Source: Sporosarcina koreensis (GTDB lineage Bacteria; Bacillota; Bacilli; Bacillales_A; Planococcaceae). From it: a stretch of 64,000 nucleotides of DNA. This document shows positions 26,456 to 35,198 of the stretch, piece after piece (positions within the stretch are counted from its first letter, which is position 1; each line of letters starts with the position of its first letter). Location of the stretch: NCBI RefSeq assembly GCF_001531445.1, contig NZ_LQYA01000203.1, forward strand, positions 1-64,000, read 5' to 3'. The notes beneath the pieces were generated by a model. That model saw only the letters and a list, made by a program, of their open reading frames with translations. It searched no databases and had not been told where the DNA came from. Both the position numbers and the translations under genes were made by a program.

Positions 26456-27784
26456 ATGAAACTTTGGGGTGGACGTTTTACGAGTCGTGCAGATGAAATT
26501 ATGGAGCAGTTCAATACTTCATTGCCAGTTGACTATAGATTGTATAAAGAAGATATTGCGGGGAGCTTAGCCCACGTCAAGATGCTGGTCCAATGTGGTC
26601 TGCTGTCGTCGGCGGAGGGGGAGTTGCTCGTTCAAGGGCTTACTTCCATTCTGCATGATATCGACAATGGAGACCTGGTCATCGAAGGGGATTACGAAGA
26701 CATCCATTCCTTTGTGGAGATGCATCTGACGGAAAGAATCGGAGAAACGGGGAAGAAGCTCCACACGGCACGCAGCCGAAACGACCAAGTGGCTGTCGAC
26801 ATGCGCCTCTATGCAAAGAATAAAGCGGTCGAGGTGATGGACGGGCTTCAAACGCTGATTGATTCCTTGCATGTAAAAGCAGCAGTGAATAACGTCATCA
26901 TGCCTGGATATACGCATTTACAGCGAGCGCAAGTCGTTACATTCGGCCATCATCTAGGTGCGTATGAGCAGATGTTCAAGCGTGATAAAAAACGCGTCGG
27001 CAATGCACTCGAGCTGCTCGATGAAAATCCTTTAGGCTGTGGAGCGCTTGCTGGAACTACTCATGCGATCGACCGTGATATTACGACATCGCTGTTGGGG
27101 TTTGCAAAACCGGTTGATAATTTCTTGGATGGTGTGAGCGACAGAGATTACATGCTGGAGCTCATGTCCGATTTCTCGATCATCATGATGCATTTGAGCC
27201 GTTTGAGCGAAGAGATGATTTTATGGAGCAGCCAAGAGTTCAAATTCATAACGATGGCAGATGCATATTCTACGGGAAGCAGCATCATGCCGCAGAAGAA
27301 AAATCCGGATGCGGCGGAGTTGATCCGTGGGAAAACCGGAAGAGTGTACGGCTCCTTATTTGCTTTATTGACGACATTGAAAGGGTTGCCGCTGACGTAT
27401 AATAAGGATATGCAGGAGGATAAAGAGCAATTTTTCGACGCACTCGATACGGTCCTTGATTGTATGGAAATCATGTCGAAGATGATCGACACATTGCAAG
27501 TGAATGCCGACAATATGAAAGCGGCCATCAAAGCCGGCTTCTTGAATGCGACCGAAGTGGCTGATTACTTGGTGGCAAAAGGCACCCCATTCCGCGACGC
27601 GCATGAAATCGTCGGGAAAATCATTATTTATTGCGAAGCGGAGAAAAAGGCGATTGAAGATTTGACAGTACAGGAGCTTGCAAAGTTCAGCGAGAAAATT
27701 GCGGATGATATTTACGACTATATCGACTATGAAAATATATTGACGAAAGGGAATAAGGGAATAATGAGGGAAGTGGGCAAGTAA
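26456..27784 (+). CDS. argH: Argininosuccinate lyase
   Basis: A 442-residue enzyme that cleaves argininosuccinate to arginine and fumarate in the last step of arginine biosynthesis. The fumarase/aspartase signature GSSIMPQKKNPD is at about residues 280-291, and the HTARSRNDQV substrate-binding segment at about 102. It is slightly shorter than the usual 455-465. AGAGAGG lies before the ATG. argG, its usual partner in Bacillus, is not adjacent; argH stands alone behind its own ARG box, 4.4 kb from argCJBD. Confidence 0.96.
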   Translation: MKLWGGRFTSRADEIMEQFNTSLPVDYRLYKEDIAGSLAHVKMLVQCGLLSSAEGELLVQGLTSILHDIDNGDLVIEGDYEDIHSFVEMHLTERIGETGKKLHTARSRNDQVAVDMRLYAKNKAVEVMDGLQTLIDSLHVKAAVNNVIMPGYTHLQRAQVVTFGHHLGAYEQMFKRDKKRVGNALELLDENPLGCGALAGTTHAIDRDITTSLLGFAKPVDNFLDGVSDRDYMLELMSDFSIIMMHLSRLSEEMILWSSQEFKFITMADAYSTGSSIMPQKKNPDAAELIRGKTGRVYGSLFALLTTLKGLPLTYNKDMQEDKEQFFDALDTVLDCMEIMSKMIDTLQVNADNMKAAIKAGFLNATEVADYLVAKGTPFRDAHEIVGKIIIYCEAEKKAIEDLTVQELAKFSEKIADDIYDYIDYENILTKGNKGIMREVGK

Positions 27785-27803
27785 GCTAATGCCGGGAAGC
27801 CAA

Positions 27804-27920
27804 GCGCTCATAAAAGGCGGTTTCGCGCTCATAAAAACCATTTCGCGCTCATAAACATCGGCCGCGCGCTCATAAAACTGAATACGCGCTCATAAACAGC
27901 ATTTTTGCGCTCATAAACCA
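27804..27920. repeat. Phased intergenic repeat array B (six units)
   Basis: Six copies of GCGCTCATAAA start at 27804, 27825, 27845, 27866, 27886 and 27907, spacings of 21, 20, 21, 20 and 21 bp. The 9-10 bp between cores is not conserved. The array lies between the argH stop and the shared terminator with the convergent YndJ gene. Confidence 0.85.
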
Positions 27921-27951
27921 GAAAGCCAGAGGAAATTCCCTCTGGCTTTTG
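27921..27951. terminator. Bidirectional terminator between argH and the YndJ gene
   Basis: AAAGCCAGAGG (27922-27932)/CCTCTGGCTTT (27939-27949) with T on the right and A-rich sequence on the left can end both convergent transcripts. Confidence 0.82.
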
Positions 27952-29514
27952 TCATGCCTTACGGATTCTATATTCAATCGTCAAAAACAGTATCGAAAAA
28001 AACCACATTTCATGCTTCGCGGTCATTGCCCCATCCTCCACTTCGCACACGACGAAATTTTCCTCCAGAGGCAGTTTGAAATATCTTCCAAACTTTGAAG
28101 TCAAATAGATTCCAGCGTCTGAAGTCGGATCGGTTTTCCTGCTCGTTAACTGTAAGGCATCGCCGATTTCACGAAGTTCCAATATGCCAGTCATCATAGA
28201 AAAGGGGAGCGGCAATGCGATGTTCATGAATTCCTTGTCAGTGGGAGATCTATGGTGGGAATAAAGGGCAATGAATGCATAGCGCTTGCCGACCTTCCGA
28301 ATCCATGCGCGGACAGCATGTCTGCCATCTGAATCAGGCGAAAGAGTAATAATGTCTCCTGTCATTTCCACTTCATTTCGATGGAGCGGCAAGTTAATCT
28401 GCTCGGTTTTCCTGCTGATGAATGAATAAAAGAATGCAAAAGGCTTAAACCATCGATGCCAGTTGACAGTAGCGAACAGCCGGTAATCGATCGTGTTTTC
28501 GTAAAAGTCCACTATACATGGAGAAACTTTGCTAACTCCATATAGTCTCATATCATCTACAAGGCCCCTATGCATTCCGGAAGTACCAAGCTGTTCGACA
28601 CGCTGTTTTCCTCGTACCCGGCTAATTGGGAAATCCGGTTCCTTATAGTTGGAATCAGGAACAGATAATGCCCATCCTGCAATTCCGAACAATGCAAAGA
28701 TGATGCAATTCAAGATGCCATGAAAACGGAGCATGAATTCTATCGTAATGGAAGTAAGACCAAAACCGTTTCCGAGTACGTAAAGGAGCGAGAACATAAT
28801 CGTCAGACCGAGAGATGTAAATGAAGTGACGACAAGCCACTTCTGCGTTCGTTTCGGATAGGAAGCTCGCCAAGCAATCGCGATCATCCCAGTTAATCCG
28901 ACGATGTAAAGAAGAACAGAAAACAATTCAATCCATCGTGAAAATGTAATGCCGATTGCCACAACCATCGGCGCGGCCAATATTAGAATGCTGAATAACG
29001 GAAAGGACCGCGGCTTATGCAGTCTTCCAAGAAGTCCGATGAAAATAGGTAAAAGGAATGCGGAGTAATGGAAATGAATGCCTGTCAGCCACGTCAATAA
29101 CGGGGTGAAACCTGTATCGATATCCGCAACGTAGGCAAAGTACCACCCGCCGCCGAGCACTATGTACATCCTCCCAAGATCGATTGAAAACTCTTCGATA
29201 TTTGTAAATCCACGGCGTAGAAACCTAGACAATCCATATAGTGCGATGAATACAGTGAACGCCAAATAGATGATTGCAGGAATTACGGACCATTCGGGTG
29301 AAAATACTTGAATGATAGCAATCGAAACATAAGCGGGAAGTGCAAAATAATAATAGCGCTTGGAAAACCAATCCCCGCGATTCATGACAAACCGAAGAGC
29401 TACTGGCACATAGACAATTTGCGCAATTGTCAGCAGTAAAAAGGGCCAAGGGTCTTTGCTAAAAACAGCAATAATTATAAACAATAGAAAGTGTATTAGT
29501 ACAAACTTACGCAT
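27952..29514 (-). CDS. yndJ: YndJ-like integral membrane protein
   Basis: A protein of about 520 residues with about ten hydrophobic segments in the N-terminal 300, then a soluble C-terminal part of about 200 residues ending near SKFGRYFKLPLEENFVV. It resembles Bacillus subtilis YndJ, whose function is unknown. ATG 29514 is chosen because AAGGGGAG lies upstream; it overlaps the DUF4166 stop by 8 bp. It is the last gene of a three-gene operon with the DUF4166 and SRPBCC/DoxX-like genes. Confidence 0.78.
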   Translation of the reverse strand: MRKFVLIHFLLFIIIAVFSKDPWPFLLLTIAQIVYVPVALRFVMNRGDWFSKRYYYFALPAYVSIAIIQVFSPEWSVIPAIIYLAFTVFIALYGLSRFLRRGFTNIEEFSIDLGRMYIVLGGGWYFAYVADIDTGFTPLLTWLTGIHFHYSAFLLPIFIGLLGRLHKPRSFPLFSILILAAPMVVAIGITFSRWIELFSVLLYIVGLTGMIAIAWRASYPKRTQKWLVVTSFTSLGLTIMFSLLYVLGNGFGLTSITIEFMLRFHGILNCIIFALFGIAGWALSVPDSNYKEPDFPISRVRGKQRVEQLGTSGMHRGLVDDMRLYGVSKVSPCIVDFYENTIDYRLFATVNWHRWFKPFAFFYSFISRKTEQINLPLHRNEVEMTGDIITLSPDSDGRHAVRAWIRKVGKRYAFIALYSHHRSPTDKEFMNIALPLPFSMMTGILELREIGDALQLTSRKTDPTSDAGIYLTSKFGRYFKLPLEENFVVCEVEDGAMTAKHEMWFFSILFLTIEYRIRKA

Positions 29515-30127
29515 TTTGCACAAACTCCCCTTCATAGGAAAACACATGTCCAATCAGTGGATTTCGCACACTTACATTTATACAGAAAACGCCATTCACT
29601 TCATCGTAGCGTTCTGCAACCGTTGCAAGTCCTTGAAAGAGTTTCGGCAGCGGCACTTCAGTTTTTCCGAGAACGAGACGTTGATTCAACGAATGGATTG
29701 TCAGCGAGCCATCGTCTGCAACGGCGAATGCTAAATCGGAATAGACAAGAGGAGGCTCCCCGAGATAATCTTTTATGACGAGGCGTGTTTCATCCAAACT
29801 CATCAACGCATTGAAATAACGCTTTGTCGAACCGAAATGAAAGATGCGCTCCCAATGGATTTGGCTCTCGCCATTCGGTCCGATTCGAGATACGTTCTTA
29901 ATTGAAAAAGGAATGTTCTTTCCACGTTCCGGGAAAAGAAGTTTCCAGTTGACGCCGAGCGTGAAGAGGGGATAGAGCCACTTTGGACCGCCTTTGATTT
30001 CCTTCATCGTTCCCGTCGCTTCAAAAACACTGCCATCTGCAAGGTCATAACGCTTTTGCAGCATCGGATGCAGCCGTTCGAAATCTTCACCGAGAACCTT
30101 TCTATAAATGGTCACGTAAACATTCAC
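29507..30127 (-). CDS. DUF4166 domain protein
   Basis: A 206-residue soluble protein of the DUF4166 family: TIYRKVLGEDFERLHPMLQ at the N-terminus, then a beta-rich body (HWERIFHFGSTKRYFNALM). Its role is unknown; in other Bacillales it is found with YndJ-like and DoxX-like genes. The GTG at 30127 overlaps the upstream stop (GTGA) and has AAAAGG upstream, so translation is coupled. The neighbouring membrane proteins suggest a membrane-lipid or envelope process, an inference. Confidence 0.75.
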   Translation of the reverse strand: MNVYVTIYRKVLGEDFERLHPMLQKRYDLADGSVFEATGTMKEIKGGPKWLYPLFTLGVNWKLLFPERGKNIPFSIKNVSRIGPNGESQIHWERIFHFGSTKRYFNALMSLDETRLVIKDYLGEPPLVYSDLAFAVADDGSLTIHSLNQRLVLGKTEVPLPKLFQGLATVAERYDEVNGVFCINVSVRNPLIGHVFSYEGEFVQNA

Positions 30128-31020
30128 CTTTTCCTTTTGCAACGTTTTGCCGTCGGGACGTCTTTACTCGTACAATAACCGATAAGAGAAAGAACAAACA
30201 ATGCCAAATTGAATGTGACCGGGTTGAAAGGGTGGATAGCCGCTTCAGGCGCAGCAATGAGCGCTGCAATAGTGAGTAGTGGAAATACTGCTACCTGCAA
30301 GGCGAATATATGCTTTTTTCTCCTATATATAAGCCAGAGAACCCCGAACAGCACTTCAGCGATTCCAATGAAGATCATCAATGTTTCGGTCGCATCAAAT
30401 GGAATCGTATTCGCCAGCATCCTTATTTCCTCGGGATGCTTCCCGATGATTTTCGGCACCAACCCATGATAGATCCAAATGAATGCAAATAGGATGGAAA
30501 GCCCATATGTCGTAAAAAAGCGGAAGTATTGGGAACGGGGGGCTTCCCCTTTTTCAAGCCATCTTTTCAGCACATCGAAACTGAGTGCGGTGCCCCATCC
30601 AATAAGCGGGCGGAAGACGAATGCATCAAACATATTTCCAAGCTTTCCAAAATTAACATCATAATCATATTGGGTGAGGAAAGTTGTCCCTTTTTTATTA
30701 GGTATATATTTCCAATATCCTCTCCCTTCTTTAATCGGCGAAAACCATTGATTTGTTCCAAATTGGAGGGAAGAGGAGCGGGTGCCATCTTTTTTATTCA
30801 GCGTCCCCGTACTTTTCCCCCAGCCTTCAACGGTGAGAAGGGGTGTAACGCTTCGTTTGTATGTAAACATTTGCGGTTCATCGTCTTTTTTCGGCAAATA
30901 AGTTATGGATGAAAACCGCAAATCCCATTGCGAATGCAAGTTCGGATTTTGAGATGCATTCCATAGCTCATCTATACCTGATTCAATTTCGATTTCAACG
31001 TAAATCGGCTTTTTTTTCAT
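30124..31020 (-). CDS. SRPBCC (START-like) domain fused to a DoxX-like membrane domain
   Basis: A 298-residue protein. Residues 1 to about 145 form a SRPBCC/polyketide-cyclase-like ligand-binding domain (EIESGIDELWNASQNPNLHSQWD). Residues from about 165 contain four hydrophobic helices of DoxX-like type (GLSILFAFIWIYHGLVPKI and following). The fusion gives a soluble hydrophobic-ligand binder anchored at the membrane. It is the first gene of the operon with DUF4166 and YndJ; stop and next start overlap. Substrate is unknown. Confidence 0.78.
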   Translation of the reverse strand: MKKKPIYVEIEIESGIDELWNASQNPNLHSQWDLRFSSITYLPKKDDEPQMFTYKRSVTPLLTVEGWGKSTGTLNKKDGTRSSSLQFGTNQWFSPIKEGRGYWKYIPNKKGTTFLTQYDYDVNFGKLGNMFDAFVFRPLIGWGTALSFDVLKRWLEKGEAPRSQYFRFFTTYGLSILFAFIWIYHGLVPKIIGKHPEEIRMLANTIPFDATETLMIFIGIAEVLFGVLWLIYRRKKHIFALQVAVFPLLTIAALIAAPEAAIHPFNPVTFNLALFVLSLIGYCTSKDVPTAKRCKRKR

Positions 31021-31172
31021 AAAATGTCACCTCATTAGTACGACGATACGCAGTACGGAATGTTTCGTTTTGCTAATGGATCATTTTCTAAGTTTTATCG
31101 TTCATTTCCCCGGGTATATGATTATTTCGTGACTTATGACTTATGCTGTTTGTATGTTTCCATCAACTTAAA

Positions 31173-31202
31173 AAGAAAAAAGGAGCCGCTAAGCTCCTTT
31201 TT
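31173..31202 (-). terminator. Terminator of fabI
   Basis: AAAAGGAGC...GCTCCTTTT forms a stem with A and T runs on both sides, at the 3' end of the minus-strand fabI. Confidence 0.8.
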
Positions 31203-31982
31203 TCATCCCATTATATTGTAGCCACCGTCGACGTAAATAATTTCGCCAGTTACACCGCTTGAAAGATCGCTTAACATCGCAATTGACATCTTCGCGACTT
31301 CCTCATTTGTAATATTGCGTTTCAATGGAGCTTTTTCTTCGATCTGCCCCAAAATCGTGTTGAAGGAAGGAACGCCTTTTGCGGAAAGGGTACGGACTGC
31401 GCCTGCTGAAATTGCATTGACGCGGATCGCTTCTTTCCCTAAATCATTTGCCAAGTAGCGGACAGACGCTTCAAGCGCAGCCTTCGCAACACCCATGACA
31501 TTATAGCCGTCAAGTACCCGTTCAGCACCTAAATAGCTCATCGTGATGATCGAGCCGCCTTCCGTCATGAAACGGCGCGCTTCCCTTGCAGTCGCTACCA
31601 GTGAATACGAGCTTGAATCTTGCGCGAATGCATAACCGCTTCTCGTTGTATTTACAAAATCATTCTTCAAGTCTTCAGCATGCGCAAAGGCGATCGAGTG
31701 AACGATGCCGTGGATTGTTCCGAGCGTTTCACCAATTTGAGTAAATGCATGCTGAATACTTTCATCTTCATTCACATCACATTGGACAATCATTTTCGGT
31801 TCAAGTCCATTGCTTTCCAAAGCTTTCTCGAGCTTGGCAAGAGAACGTTCCTTACGATACGTGAAAATCACATTCGCACCGACTTCAAAAAGAGTCTTCG
31901 CTACGCCCCATGCGATACTTCGCTCATTCGCCACACCCATTACGACAATGTTTTTCCCTTTAAGTTTCAATAAATCTTCCAT
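31203..31982 (-). CDS. fabI: Enoyl-[acyl-carrier-protein] reductase (NADH/NADPH), FabI type
   Basis: A 259-residue short-chain dehydrogenase that reduces trans-2-enoyl-ACP in fatty-acid elongation. The nucleotide-binding start MGVANERSIAWG and the catalytic Y-x6-K (YNVMGVAK) are intact, as is typical for FabI rather than FabL. ATG 31982 is preceded by GAGGAGG; earlier in-frame codons have no site. It is a single gene with a FapR operator in its promoter region and a terminator at its end. Confidence 0.95.
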   Translation of the reverse strand: MEDLLKLKGKNIVVMGVANERSIAWGVAKTLFEVGANVIFTYRKERSLAKLEKALESNGLEPKMIVQCDVNEDESIQHAFTQIGETLGTIHGIVHSIAFAHAEDLKNDFVNTTRSGYAFAQDSSSYSLVATAREARRFMTEGGSIITMSYLGAERVLDGYNVMGVAKAALEASVRYLANDLGKEAIRVNAISAGAVRTLSAKGVPSFNTILGQIEEKAPLKRNITNEEVAKMSIAMLSDLSSGVTGEIIYVDGGYNIMG

Positions 31983-32020
31983 AGTGACCTCCTCAATCGG
32001 TAGAAAACTATCACCTAATA

Positions 32021-32037
32021 TTAGTACCTGATAATAA
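32021..32037 (-). promoter_or_regulatory. FapR operator upstream of fabI
   Basis: TTAGTACCTGATAATAA matches the FapR consensus TTAGTACCTRRTACTAA at all but one position. FapR represses lipid-synthesis genes and is released by malonyl-CoA, so fabI here should be a FapR target. Confidence 0.8.
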
Positions 32038-32083
32038 CAATAGTATAGCATATTCTCCTCTAATTCAAAACTCCAATTCTGTG

Positions 32084-32152
32084 TGTATGAATAAAACTTG
32101 TTATAAAATTTATATTAATACAGTTGACTTTATATTTATGCATACGTATACT
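32084..32152 (+). promoter_or_regulatory. Promoter and ARG-box-like sites of the argCJBD operon
   Basis: TTGACT (32124-32129) and TATACT (32147-32152) are spaced 17 bp. GTATGAATAAAACTTG (32085-32100) upstream and TTTATATTTATGCATA within the spacer (inverted) both resemble the ArgR/AhrC box. Two spaced boxes around the promoter match the known arrangement for argC repression in Bacillus. The individual boxes are weaker than the one at argH. Confidence 0.55.
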
Positions 32153-32179
32153 AATTTTAACGATAAAAGGGGTGGGGAC

Positions 32180-33214
32180 ATGAAGATAGGAATCATCGGT
32201 GCTTCAGGCTATGGCGGGCTTGAATTGATCCGTTTGCTGCATAATCATCCGGAAGTGGAACAACTCGATTTATACACATCATCAGATGAAGGGACATCGT
32301 TTTCCGCCAAGTATCCACATGTATCCAACTTGTATGATCAACCTCTTCTCAAGATCGATCATGCGCAGTTGAAAAACTATGATGTCCTATTTGCCAGTAC
32401 GCCAGCTGGGGTGACGAGCCGCTTGCTGCCATCGCTCATTGGCAGTGGTCCGAAGTTGATCGATTTGTCAGGAGATTTCCGGCTGAAGGATGCCTCGGAA
32501 TACGAACGCTGGTACAAAAAAAATCCTGCACCAGCAGAAGCCGTGCAGCAAAGCGCATACGGATTGACGGAATGGAATTCAGAAGAAATCCGGAACGCAC
32601 AGCTCATCGCGAACCCCGGCTGCTATCCGACTGCGGTGCTCCTTTCTTTATTGCCATTACTAAAAGAAAGACTGATAGATTCATCAGCGCTTATCATCGA
32701 TGCGAAAAGCGGCGTATCGGGAGCCGGGAATACACCAGGTCCGATGACGCATTTCAGTGAGACGAATGAAAACTTCTCCATTTATAAAATCCATGAACAT
32801 CAGCATATCCCTGAAATCGAACAGGGTATGGAACTGTTTGGCGGTCAAAAGTCGCCGGTGACGTTTACAACACATCTCGTCCCGATGACGAGGGGCATCA
32901 TGGCGACAAGTTATGCACCTGTCAATGCCGGCGTTACGGAAGAACAGCTTGTCAGCTGCTTGCAGGAAACATACGCAGGACGGCCTTTTGTAAGGATCAT
33001 GAAAGAATCGGCAAAGTTTTGCACGAAGCAAGTTGCCGGCTCGAATTACTGTGATATTCATGTGAAAGTGGATCCGAGAACGAATCGGGCAACAATCGTC
33101 GCGGTCATTGATAATTTGGTGAAAGGGGCTGCCGGCCAGGCGGTCCAAAATATGAATGTGCAATTCGGCTTGGATGAAACGACAGGTTTGACGCAAGTCC
33201 CGTTATTTATTTAA
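32180..33214 (+). CDS. argC: N-acetyl-gamma-glutamyl-phosphate reductase
   Basis: A 344-residue NADPH-dependent enzyme, third step of arginine biosynthesis. The N-terminal GIIGASGYGGLELIRLL is the nucleotide-binding loop, and Cys in NPGCYPTAVLLSLLPLL is the active-site nucleophile. ATG 32180 has GGGGTGGGG upstream; the longer ORF starting at 32081 lies in the promoter region and is rejected. It is the first gene of argCJBD, with argJ 15 bp downstream. Confidence 0.96.
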   Translation: MKIGIIGASGYGGLELIRLLHNHPEVEQLDLYTSSDEGTSFSAKYPHVSNLYDQPLLKIDHAQLKNYDVLFASTPAGVTSRLLPSLIGSGPKLIDLSGDFRLKDASEYERWYKKNPAPAEAVQQSAYGLTEWNSEEIRNAQLIANPGCYPTAVLLSLLPLLKERLIDSSALIIDAKSGVSGAGNTPGPMTHFSETNENFSIYKIHEHQHIPEIEQGMELFGGQKSPVTFTTHLVPMTRGIMATSYAPVNAGVTEEQLVSCLQETYAGRPFVRIMKESAKFCTKQVAGSNYCDIHVKVDPRTNRATIVAVIDNLVKGAAGQAVQNMNVQFGLDETTGLTQVPLFI

Positions 33215-33229
33215 AGAGGAGGAATTGGT

Positions 33230-34456
33230 ATGGCGGTAGCTGTTCAACATTTGAAACGAGTTTCAGGAAAAAATATTGCAACACCGAAAGGATTTAAAGC
33301 GGTCGGCATCCATTGTGGACTGAAGCATAAGAAATACGATTTGGCGGTTTTGCTTAGTGAAGTGCCTGCGAGTGTGGCGGGGGTTTTCACGACAAACGCC
33401 ATCCAAGCGGCTCCTCTTATAGTAACTAAGGAAGTGGTGCAGCAAACCGGTCATATGCAAGCGGTCATCATCAATTCAGGCAACGCGAATGCATGCACTG
33501 GGAAACAGGGCATGATAGATGCGCTAGTGATGCAAGAGAAAACGGCTGAGCGTTTCGGCATCGCTTCGAACTTGGTCGGAGTAGCGTCAACAGGCGTCAT
33601 CGGTGAGAAAATGAATATGGAGCCTTTGTTGAAAGGGATCGGGCAGCTGAAGCCGACGAGCACTCTTGAAGGGTCCATCCAGTTTTCACAAGCGATCTTG
33701 ACGACAGATACCGTCACGAAAAATACGACATACCGGACGGAAGTGGATGGCAAGGAGGTCATCATCGCGGGGACGGCGAAAGGTTCCGGAATGATTGAAC
33801 CGAATATGGCAACGATGCTTGGCTTCATAACGACTGATGCCAACATCCAATCAGGTTATTTGCAGGAAGCGTTGAAATCGGTAACAGATGTGACGTTCAA
33901 TTCGATTACAGTCGACGGGGATACGTCGACAAACGACATGGTGCTCGTGCTGGCAAATGGAATGGCGGGCAATCAATCATTATCTCCCGCCCATCCAGAC
34001 TGGGACTCCTTCATCCAAACATTGCATGCGGTCGCTCAAGACCTTGCAAAAATGATAGCAAAAGACGGGGAAGGGGCGACGAAACTCATTGAAGTGGAAG
34101 TGGATGGCGCGATGACGGATGCTGAAGCGAGAAAAATCGCCAAGACGGTCGTTGGGTCTCCGCTTGTGAAAACGGCAGTGTTCGGCTGCGACGCGAACTG
34201 GGGGAGGGTCATTGCGGCGGTCGGTTATAGCGGTGCGTCTGTCGATCCGTTAGGGATCACGATTAAAATTGGTGACACGACAGTCGTAACGGACGGTGAG
34301 CCGGTAAACTTTTCGGAAGAGGAGCTGCTTCTTTATTTAAAACAGCCGGAAGTGAAAATCTTTGTCGGGTTGAATAAAGGAAGCGGTAACGGAATAGCAT
34401 GGGGGTGCGATTTGACATATGACTACGTCCAAATCAATGCTTCCTACCGATCATAA
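33230..34456 (+). CDS. argJ: Bifunctional glutamate N-acetyltransferase/amino-acid acetyltransferase
   Basis: A 408-residue ArgJ that recycles the acetyl group from N-acetylornithine to glutamate and can also use acetyl-CoA. The autoproteolytic site is at the threonine of EPNMATMLGFITTDA (about residue 199), and KGSGMI precedes it. It is self-cleaved into two subunits in the family. AGAGGAGG lies before the ATG. It overlaps argB by 38 bp. Confidence 0.96.
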   Translation: MAVAVQHLKRVSGKNIATPKGFKAVGIHCGLKHKKYDLAVLLSEVPASVAGVFTTNAIQAAPLIVTKEVVQQTGHMQAVIINSGNANACTGKQGMIDALVMQEKTAERFGIASNLVGVASTGVIGEKMNMEPLLKGIGQLKPTSTLEGSIQFSQAILTTDTVTKNTTYRTEVDGKEVIIAGTAKGSGMIEPNMATMLGFITTDANIQSGYLQEALKSVTDVTFNSITVDGDTSTNDMVLVLANGMAGNQSLSPAHPDWDSFIQTLHAVAQDLAKMIAKDGEGATKLIEVEVDGAMTDAEARKIAKTVVGSPLVKTAVFGCDANWGRVIAAVGYSGASVDPLGITIKIGDTTVVTDGEPVNFSEEELLLYLKQPEVKIFVGLNKGSGNGIAWGCDLTYDYVQINASYRS

Positions 34457-35198
34457 GCGGATCGTCATTAAGCTTGGAGGAAGCATGCTAGAAGGGTTGC
34501 AAAGCGGCTTTTTTAAGAAATTCCACGAAATGCAAAGTGAGGGCAAGAAAATCGTCATCGTCCATGGCGGTGGGCCTTCCATCAATGCAGCGTTACGAAA
34601 AAATGCCATTGAGTCGAACATCGACAATGGCATCCGGGTCACTTGCGAAAAGTCCATCGGCATTGTAAAGGATGTGCTGATCAGCGAAGTGAATCTATCA
34701 CTCGTACATCAGTTGAATCGTGCAGGCATCGATGCTATTGGACTGAGCGGATTCGACGGCAAGCTATTGACGTGTACATTGCTGGATGAAGACCGATATG
34801 GATTCGTCGGTGACATACAGCATGTGAATGATAGTCTGCTTGAGAAGTTACTAGCCGCCGGAATCGTCCCTGTCGTTTCTTGTATTGGAGCAACGGATTG
34901 CGGCAAGCCGCTCAATATAAATGCCGATACAGTCGCTAGCAAAGTAGCCCTTGCGATTCAAGCGGAAAGCCTTCTGTTTGTGACAGATACACCGGGAATC
35001 AAAATCAGAAATGAAATTCAAACAGCTGTCTCCCCAGTTGATATAGGATATTGGATAGCAACAGGGGATATATATGGCGGAATGATACCGAAAGTGCATG
35101 CCGCTATTGACTGCTTGGAAGCCGGCGTGCCGTCCGTCCAAATTGCTGATCAGCATTTAGGAGGAACAACAATCGGATTTGAGGAGGTATTCAGTTGA
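34419..35198 (+). CDS. argB: Acetylglutamate kinase
   Basis: A 259-residue amino-acid kinase that phosphorylates N-acetylglutamate. IKLGGSML and VIVHGGGPSINAAL are the ATP- and substrate-binding motifs, and NINADTVASKVA is conserved further on. The ATG at 34419 has GGGGGTG upstream, inside the argJ coding region, giving a 38-bp overlap in another frame. No ATG nearer the argJ stop has a good ribosome binding site. Confidence 0.95.
   Translation: MTTSKSMLPTDHKRIVIKLGGSMLEGLQSGFFKKFHEMQSEGKKIVIVHGGGPSINAALRKNAIESNIDNGIRVTCEKSIGIVKDVLISEVNLSLVHQLNRAGIDAIGLSGFDGKLLTCTLLDEDRYGFVGDIQHVNDSLLEKLLAAGIVPVVSCIGATDCGKPLNINADTVASKVALAIQAESLLFVTDTPGIKIRNEIQTAVSPVDIGYWIATGDIYGGMIPKVHAAIDCLEAGVPSVQIADQHLGGTTIGFEEVFS

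Noticed and set aside
27804-27920. CRISPR array
   Set aside because: Repeat cores are only about 11 bp and spacers 9-10 bp, far too short for CRISPR; no cas genes are present. The same holds for the other four arrays.
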